Assembly: GCA_017856375.1 (NCBI GenBank)
Contig: JAFMFC010000002.1
Span: forward strand, 26,740-90,739
Reading direction: 5' to 3'
DNA from: Ilumatobacteraceae bacterium
GTDB lineage: Bacteria; Actinomycetota; Acidimicrobiia; Acidimicrobiales; Ilumatobacteraceae
DNA length: 64,000 nucleotides
Every line of letters starts with the position of its first letter. Position 1 is the stretch's first letter. The translations under genes and the position numbers were made by a program. Positions 59,354 through 64,000 of this stretch are shown here, one piece after another. The notes beneath the pieces were generated by a model, which was not told where the DNA came from, searched no databases, and was given only the letters and a program-made list of their open reading frames with translations.

Positions 59354-60216
59354 CAGTTGTCGCCGAGGCCCAATTTCTGACGCACGATCGAATGGAAATG
59401 AGGTGTCTGAAAACGAACGAACACCGCATCGGATTCGTCCTGTCCGAACGTCACCTCATCGTGCTCGGTGAGACTCGCCACCTTTCTGCCGTCAATCGCG
59501 ACATCGACTGGACGCGTACCCACGACGCGGATGTGTACCGATTCAGACGCGTCAAGAACCATCGAGCGGTCGAACAGCATGTGTGGAGAGACCGGTGTCA
59601 CAAGAATTGCCCGATGGCGTGGTGAAACGAGTGGTCCACGCGCCGAAAGTGAGTATGCGGTGCTGCCCGTCGGCGTGGCGACGATGAGTCCGTCCGCCGA
59701 GTAGCGAGCAAAGGACTCACCGTTGATCGAGAGATCGAGCCAAATGGTGTGGCCCGACGTTTGTTTCTCAAGCACCACCTCGTTCAATGCGCGCCACGAG
59801 ATCGCTGGCCGACCTTCACGTTCCGCAAGGACAGCGCGAACCATCATTCGCCGATCGAGGACGAAGTCCTTGCCTTCCGTGCCCGTCATCCACTTGACGA
59901 TCCGCTTGACGAGTTCGTCCGGAACGACCTCGGTCAGATAACCGAGCGTCCCTACGTTGACGGCCATGATCGGCACTGCCTTGCCATCAAGTGTTTGAAC
60001 GGCGCGCAAAACGGTGCCGTCACCACCCAACGCAAGCACCAGGTTTGCTTCTCCGGCCGGACGTTCGCTTGCTAGTCCTTTGAGTCCATGAGCCGCAGCG
60101 TCACTCGGCGACATCCACACCTCATGCCCCCCGCCTTCAGCCCAACGAACGAGCGCATTAACGAGTTCGGGAACCTCGGGGCGATCGTGGTGGCCCAAGA
60201 CATAGAACTTGGTCAT
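59353..60216 (-). CDS. nadK: NAD kinase
   Basis: 287 residues. The diphosphate motif 'LALGGDGTVLRAV' and 'NVGTLGYLTEV' are conserved, and 'ADGLIVATPTGSTAYSLSARG' is the NAD-kinase signature. It makes NADP. ATG 60216 is preceded by TAGTGT at six bases, of which TAG is the tlyA stop. Confidence 0.95.
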   Translation of the reverse strand: MTKFYVLGHHDRPEVPELVNALVRWAEGGGHEVWMSPSDAAAHGLKGLASERPAGEANLVLALGGDGTVLRAVQTLDGKAVPIMAVNVGTLGYLTEVVPDELVKRIVKWMTGTEGKDFVLDRRMMVRAVLAEREGRPAISWRALNEVVLEKQTSGHTIWLDLSINGESFARYSADGLIVATPTGSTAYSLSARGPLVSPRHRAILVTPVSPHMLFDRSMVLDASESVHIRVVGTRPVDVAIDGRKVASLTEHDEVTFGQDESDAVFVRFQTPHFHSIVRQKLGLGDN

Positions 60217-60222
60217 GGCATC

Positions 60223-60228
60223 ACACTA
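60223..60228 (-). promoter_or_regulatory. nadK internal hexamer overlapping the tlyA stop
   Basis: TAGTGT: TAG is the tlyA stop codon. Spacer GATGCC, then ATG 60216. Confidence 0.5.
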
Positions 60229-60975
60229 ATCAGAGGGTCTTGCGGGCCCCTTGTGGAACCAGGTCAAGTACTCGATGTTTCCCTTCTGTCCATGGATCGG
60301 CGACTTGATAGTCGTGCGCTCGCCGAGGCCTGCCTGCTGGAACGTGGTCACTACTTCTCGCACCGTTCGCTCTCGAATTCCCTGGTCGCTGATCACACCT
60401 CCGAAGCGGTCTGCCTCGGCCTTGGTGGCCTCGAACTGTGGTTTCACGAGCACCACTACATCAGCACTCTCGCGCATCACTCTGGTGACGGCGGGAATCG
60501 CCGAAGTTGCGGAAATGAAAGACAAGTCAACGACCACGATGTCGGCCACCGACTCCGGCAGTCGCTCCACGTCCTTTACGTTCACACCAGCCATCACCGT
60601 CACCCGCGCGTCACCGGCGAGACGCTCGTGCAACAGGTTCTCCCCGACATCAACTGCAATGACCTGTCGACATCCACGTTGGAGAAGACAGTCGGTGAAA
60701 CCGCCGGTCGACGAGCCCAAGTCGACTGCCACGAGATCGGTCACATCGATAGACCACGTTGCCAATGCGTGGTCGAGCTTCTCCCCGCCACGCGAAACGA
60801 ACCGCGACGGCTGGACGATCAGCAATTGATCGGCCTCGGCCACCAGCCGATTCGGGTTGTTTGCCACGGCGCCATTCACGAGTACCCGATCGAGATCGAT
60901 GAGCCGACGCGCGTCATCAACGGTTTCAGCGAGACCGCGAGCAACAAGTACCGCGTCGAGCTTGGCTCTTCTCAT
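60226..60975 (-). CDS. tlyA: TlyA-family rRNA 2'-O-ribose methyltransferase
   Basis: 249 residues. An N-terminal S4 domain ('RAKLDAVLVARGLAETVDDA') and an FtsJ-like methyltransferase with SAM motif 'VAVDLGSSTGGFTDCLLQRG'. Mycobacterial TlyA methylates ribosomal cytidines in both subunits and sets capreomycin susceptibility; whether this homologue acts on both is unknown. Overlaps the HAD gene by four bases. Confidence 0.93.
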   Translation of the reverse strand: MRRAKLDAVLVARGLAETVDDARRLIDLDRVLVNGAVANNPNRLVAEADQLLIVQPSRFVSRGGEKLDHALATWSIDVTDLVAVDLGSSTGGFTDCLLQRGCRQVIAVDVGENLLHERLAGDARVTVMAGVNVKDVERLPESVADIVVVDLSFISATSAIPAVTRVMRESADVVVLVKPQFEATKAEADRFGGVISDQGIRERTVREVVTTFQQAGLGERTTIKSPIHGQKGNIEYLTWFHKGPARPSD

Positions 60976-61751
60976 CCGCGAAGGATCTCATCCACGACAT
61001 CGGCCAGTGTGTCGCGTTCCATGGTCACGGGAACCTTGCCATTGGCCTCACTCACGTTCGATCGAACGCGCGCAAAGCGACACCCAAGCAGACGAGCAAA
61101 GGCTCCATCGGTCGACACCCGATCGCCCACCATCCAGGATGTCGACATGTCGTGTTGCCCGAAGTGTGATCGCACCAATTGAGCCATCGGGAGATGGGGC
61201 TTACCCGCGATAATGGGCTGGACACCGGAAGCCGTGGCGACTGCCGCAACGATCGACCCACCACCGGGGATCGGTCCGTCGGGAGTGGGATATGTGGCGT
61301 CGTCATTGGTTGCAACGAACGTCGCTCCGCTGCGAATGGCGCTCGACAACGCGTGCAGACCATAAAAGTCGAAATGGCGATGGAAACCGACGACCACGTG
61401 ATCGAACTGCCCAGTGGGACCATTTTCGACGAGCACAATCTCCCCATCCACTTTTCGGGCCAAGGCGTCCACGACGCCGGGGCCTCCGCCCACCAACACT
61501 CGGCTGCCGGCGCCGACCACTTCGGCAGCAGCCAAAGACGACGTGAGAACTCGCCCGCGGGCTCGCACCCCAATCTGTTCCAATGCAGACTCCTGCTCGG
61601 CAACCGAGCGGTAGGAGTTGTTCGTGACGAAGGCAACTGGCACGCCAGCGTCATCGAGGCGCGAGATGGCAGCGACGGCTCCGGGCAGGGGTCGCTGCAT
61701 CAGCCACACGACTCCGTCCACGTCTAGAAGAACTGGTGATCTGACTGGCAC
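60972..61751 (-). CDS. HAD-superfamily hydrolase, NagD-like
   Basis: 259 residues. Motif I is 'VLLDVDGVVWLMQ' with the nucleophile Asp, 'VAFVTNNS' gives motif II, and 'WMVGDRVSTDGAFARLLGC' gives the final Asp residues; a large C2 cap lies between, as in NagD/PNPase-like phosphatases. Substrate unknown. GTG 61751 is only 9 bases from the divergent GTG 61761. Confidence 0.9.
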   Translation of the reverse strand: MPVRSPVLLDVDGVVWLMQRPLPGAVAAISRLDDAGVPVAFVTNNSYRSVAEQESALEQIGVRARGRVLTSSLAAAEVVGAGSRVLVGGGPGVVDALARKVDGEIVLVENGPTGQFDHVVVGFHRHFDFYGLHALSSAIRSGATFVATNDDATYPTPDGPIPGGGSIVAAVATASGVQPIIAGKPHLPMAQLVRSHFGQHDMSTSWMVGDRVSTDGAFARLLGCRFARVRSNVSEANGKVPVTMERDTLADVVDEILRG

Positions 61752-61763
61752 ACTGTCATTGTG
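61749..61763. promoter_or_regulatory. interlocked divergent starts of the HAD and DUF1015 genes
   Basis: CACACT (61749-61754) is six bases before GTG 61761 and CACAAT (complement of 61758-61763) is six bases before GTG 61751. Each hexamer begins with the complement of the other gene's GTG. Confidence 0.45.
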
Positions 61764-62945
61764 CCTCGATTTGAACCCTTCCGCGCCCTGCGTTACTCAT
61801 CGCGCCTTCCCTTGGGCGACGTGTGCGCTCCGCCTTATGACGTGTTGAGTGAGCACGATCGAGAACGATTGGGTTTGCACCACGAAGTCAACATTGTCCA
61901 TGTCGACATGCCGATCGGCGACGAACACGATCGCTATGAGGTTGCGGCATCAGTGCTTGCCCGCTGGATTCACGATGGAGTCATGGTTCGCGACGACAAA
62001 CCCTCCTTCACCTTGTACCGGATGGAGTTCATCGACGCGCTGGGCAGACAGCGTCGGACCGTTGGGGTGCTTGGCGCGCTAGAAGTTCGCGACGAAGGGG
62101 CAGGCGGAGTACTTCCGCACGAGCGCACCACACCAAAGGCAAAGACCGACCGTTTACAACTCACGCGTGCCACGCGTGCCAATTTGTCTCCCGTTTGGGG
62201 CCTCTCACTCGCCGAGGGATTGACCGATGCCCTCTCGTTACCCGGCGAGGAGGTAGGTCGTTTCACCGACGAGACCGGTGTTACCCACATCGTGGAACGC
62301 ATCGTGGATCCCGAGCGTCTCGCAGCAATTTCGAGCCTGATCTCGGCTCAACCAGTGGTGATCGCCGACGGGCATCATCGTTACGCAATCAGTCGTACGT
62401 ACCGCGACGAATGCAGAGCATCGGGCGTGCTCCCCGAAAGCGAGTTGACACTCACTTATGTGAACGAATTGGTATCCGATCAGCTCAGCGTGCAAGCGAT
62501 CCATCGCCTCTACCGAGCAGTCAACTTCTCTGAGCTGAAGGCTCACCTTGAGAAGTCCTTCGACATGGCCGAAGGTGGTTCTGCTAACCCGCAGGTGCTC
62601 ACCGAAATCGATCGTCGCGACGCACTCGCACTCGTTGACATGAATGGCAACGTGACCTGGATGACTCCCAAGCCTGGTCGTTTTGATGGAGTGCGCGACC
62701 TCGACAGTGCTCGTTTGGAACATGCATTGCAGGGATTCGAGCACGATGTCGCCTATCAGCACGGTTATCACGAGGTCATGCACGAGCTGAACAACGAGCG
62801 AGCCGCTGCCGCAGTGTTCATCAAACCCGTGTCCGTTGCGGAGATTCAGCGAACGGCCCACGAAGGTCTGTTGATGCCACCGAAATCCACGTTCTTCACA
62901 CCGAAGCTGCGAACCGGCTTGGTGCTGCGCGAAATCGATGCATGA
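61761..62945 (+). CDS. DUF1015-family protein
   Basis: 394 residues. 'EPFRALRYSSRLPLGDVCAP' followed by 'PYDVLS' opens it, and 'VVIADGHHRYAISRTYRDEC' is the DUF1015 signature with conserved His residues. Many members are annotated as putative SerK-related kinases in archaea, while bacterial ones are uncharacterised; the paired His/Asp of the signature suggests metal or phosphate chemistry. Stop abuts the convergent TPR gene stop (TGATCA). Confidence 0.9.
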   Translation: MPRFEPFRALRYSSRLPLGDVCAPPYDVLSEHDRERLGLHHEVNIVHVDMPIGDEHDRYEVAASVLARWIHDGVMVRDDKPSFTLYRMEFIDALGRQRRTVGVLGALEVRDEGAGGVLPHERTTPKAKTDRLQLTRATRANLSPVWGLSLAEGLTDALSLPGEEVGRFTDETGVTHIVERIVDPERLAAISSLISAQPVVIADGHHRYAISRTYRDECRASGVLPESELTLTYVNELVSDQLSVQAIHRLYRAVNFSELKAHLEKSFDMAEGGSANPQVLTEIDRRDALALVDMNGNVTWMTPKPGRFDGVRDLDSARLEHALQGFEHDVAYQHGYHEVMHELNNERAAAAVFIKPVSVAEIQRTAHEGLLMPPKSTFFTPKLRTGLVLREIDA

Positions 62946-64000
62946 TCAGCGACCGAGGTCGCGCAAACGATCGTCAATGTCGTAAAACGACTTGTCGTAT
63001 CGCTTGACTAGCTGGAACATATTGCGGGCCTTGATCGGATCTCCCGCTTTGTCGTACAGATCCGCGAGGGCGTACCACGTGCGCAGATGATGCTCCTGCG
63101 GTCGAGAGGGCTCTTTCGACGCCTTCTCCATGAGTCGAATGGCCGACTGAATGTTGCCCCGCTCTGCCAAGCTGTTGGCAGCAACGATTCTTCCCTCGGA
63201 AACGGTCGCTGCATCCGGCGAAGCGTCACGCAACTCCGCCCATACTGCGTCCACTTGTTCGTGTCGACCAAGCGCACGATAACAATCGGCAAGCACGGGA
63301 TGGACGATCATCTGCGCGCGGTCTAGGTGACGCGCAGCTTCAAGATGATCTGCAGCCTTCAGCCAGTCACCCATGCGGTACAGCGACAGACCGAGCAACT
63401 CTCGCACCATCGCCACTTCTGGCGCATCGGCCGCAATCGGACCGAGGATCTGTTTGGCGTCCTTCCATCGCTCAGCCTGAAAGGCTTCGAGCGCTTTGGC
63501 TAAGCGGCGAGCCTGACGAAGTCCGTCACGCTCCCCGAGTGCAGCGGAGAGCGGACCAAGCGCACGCGAATTGACCGTCTCCATTGCTTCACCAGTGCGC
63601 TGGCGAACTGGCTCCTGCTCACTTCGCTTCGAGGACTTTCGTGGACGGACTGGACCCTCATCGATCCATCGCTCTTCACTTGGGCGCTCATAGGGAACTT
63701 CGCCGCGCTTGTACTTGCGGCCACCCTTGGTGCGACGAATCTCGTCAGCGCGACGCTGCGCGTCGGTGAGTGGGCGTTCCGGACGATCACCATCTCGACG
63801 CGGTCGAGCCGAGCGATCAAATTCTCGCCGTGGTCGCGCCGACCGCTCACCAGAACGTTCACCAAAGCTTCGCCTACTTGGGCCGCGATCACCTTCGCTA
63901 CGGCGACGGATTTCCCCAGCTCCTTCCCGACGCGGTCTTGATGGCCGCTCACCATCTCTCCGCGGTCGTCCCGACCGCTCGCCTTCACCACGGGGGCGAA
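62946..64000 (-). CDS. TPR protein with Arg-rich low-complexity N-terminal region (5' end outside the window)
   Basis: The track gives ATG 63584 as start, but the same frame stays open to the right edge with no stop for at least 138 more codons. The visible upstream part is a disordered Arg-rich region with repeated units such as 'RPRRDGERPS', 'RPRREGAGE' and 'ARPRREFDRSARPRRDGDRP', followed by 'KGGRKYKRGEVPYERPSEER'. The C-terminal 200 residues are TPR-like helical repeats ('LLGLSLYRMGDWLKAADHLEAA', in part, and 'LADCYRALGRHEQVDAVWAE'). The charged repeats suggest nucleic-acid binding. The name of the family is not known to me. Confidence 0.82.
   Translation of the reverse strand, partial: RPRGEGERSGRPRRDGERPSRPRREGAGEIRRRSEGDRGPSRRSFGERSGERSARPRREFDRSARPRRDGDRPERPLTDAQRRADEIRRTKGGRKYKRGEVPYERPSEERWIDEGPVRPRKSSKRSEQEPVRQRTGEAMETVNSRALGPLSAALGERDGLRQARRLAKALEAFQAERWKDAKQILGPIAADAPEVAMVRELLGLSLYRMGDWLKAADHLEAARHLDRAQMIVHPVLADCYRALGRHEQVDAVWAELRDASPDAATVSEGRIVAANSLAERGNIQSAIRLMEKASKEPSRPQEHHLRTWYALADLYDKAGDPIKARNMFQLVKRYDKSFYDIDDRLRDLGR
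63585..64000 (-). repeat. imperfect tandem Arg-rich coding repeats
   Basis: Within the TPR protein gene; units around 'RPRR(D/E)G' recur at least four times with 'SGERS'-type spacers. It is a coding low-complexity region, not a CRISPR or a simple DNA satellite, because units vary in length and codon use. Confidence 0.65.

Noticed and set aside
63500-63991. Separate 163-residue ORF in the right end
   Set aside because: It is an alternative frame of the Arg-rich repeat region; the TPR frame stays open through the whole stretch and has the coherent charged repeat pattern.
63585-64000. CRISPR-like or satellite repeat
   Set aside because: Units have unequal lengths, differ by synonymous changes and keep one reading frame, so this is a coding low-complexity repeat.

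Overview
The window is a gene-dense stretch of an actinobacterial chromosome of moderate G+C (mid-50s percent by eye). A complete Pup-proteasome locus (mpa-dop-pup-prcB-prcA-pafA) places it in Actinomycetota. The mid G+C, very short intergenic spaces, FAD/ThyX-like and DUF1015 genes and absence of pafBC in this locus suggest a streamlined Acidimicrobiia-like lineage; that placement is inference. No prophage, IS element, CRISPR array or rRNA operon was seen. There is one tRNA gene, tRNA-Pro(GGG). No gene-free stretch exceeds about 130 bases.

Layout. 0-7.8 kb: an unidentified C-terminal fragment, a small acidic protein, typA/bipA, a Cys-rich conserved protein, a LOG-family protein, and a transketolase-transaldolase unit on the minus strand. 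7.8-13.3 kb: a plus-strand unit of ATP-grasp acyl-CoA synthetase, PBP4-type carboxypeptidase, LON-domain protein, two small membrane proteins and tRNA m1A methyltransferase trmI. 13.3-25 kb: ferredoxin, then the proteasome locus, signal peptidase I, a GDPD, tatA-tatC, a Ski2-like helicase and a lipid-kinase-like C-terminal-domain protein. 25-33.3 kb: a two-module ThyX-like protein, an acidic zinc-knuckle protein, GNAT, enoyl-CoA hydratase, gamma-carbonic anhydrase, phosphotransferase-like protein and threonine aldolase. 33.4-36.7 kb: the conserved actinobacterial block garA-ftsR-DUF151 nuclease-merR, with pgsA and a HIT protein. 36.7-42.8 kb: SRAP, DUF554, tRNA-Pro, der, ispH, acyl-CoA dehydrogenase and a SirB1-like protein. 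42.8-47.8 kb: acyl-CoA ligase, second GDPD, and a Thi5/NMT1-type ABC importer. 47.8-61.8 kb: phosphoribosyltransferase, aroA-tyrA-rluB-scpB-scpA, trpS, and the tlyA-nadK-recN-pyrG-nudix-xerD series known from mycobacteria. 61.8-64 kb: a DUF1015 protein and a TPR protein with an Arg-rich N-terminal part that runs off the window.

How expression seems to be organised. The strongest unexpected signal is that 28 start codons are preceded by a TANNNT hexamer at 6 to 9 bases, 17 of them at exactly 6, usually without a Shine-Dalgarno. This is what leaderless transcription would look like, and it also decides several start codons. In at least two places (dop/pup and tlyA/nadK) the TAG stop codon of the upstream gene is itself the first half of that hexamer. 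Only a few genes (ferredoxin, the acidic zinc-knuckle gene, the ABC binding protein, the phosphoribosyltransferase, pyrG) show a clear AGGAG-like site. The pyrG leader has three complementary arms that can form two mutually exclusive hairpins, one of which covers the ribosome binding site. Convergent genes abut or overlap and no intrinsic terminator with a U-tract was found.
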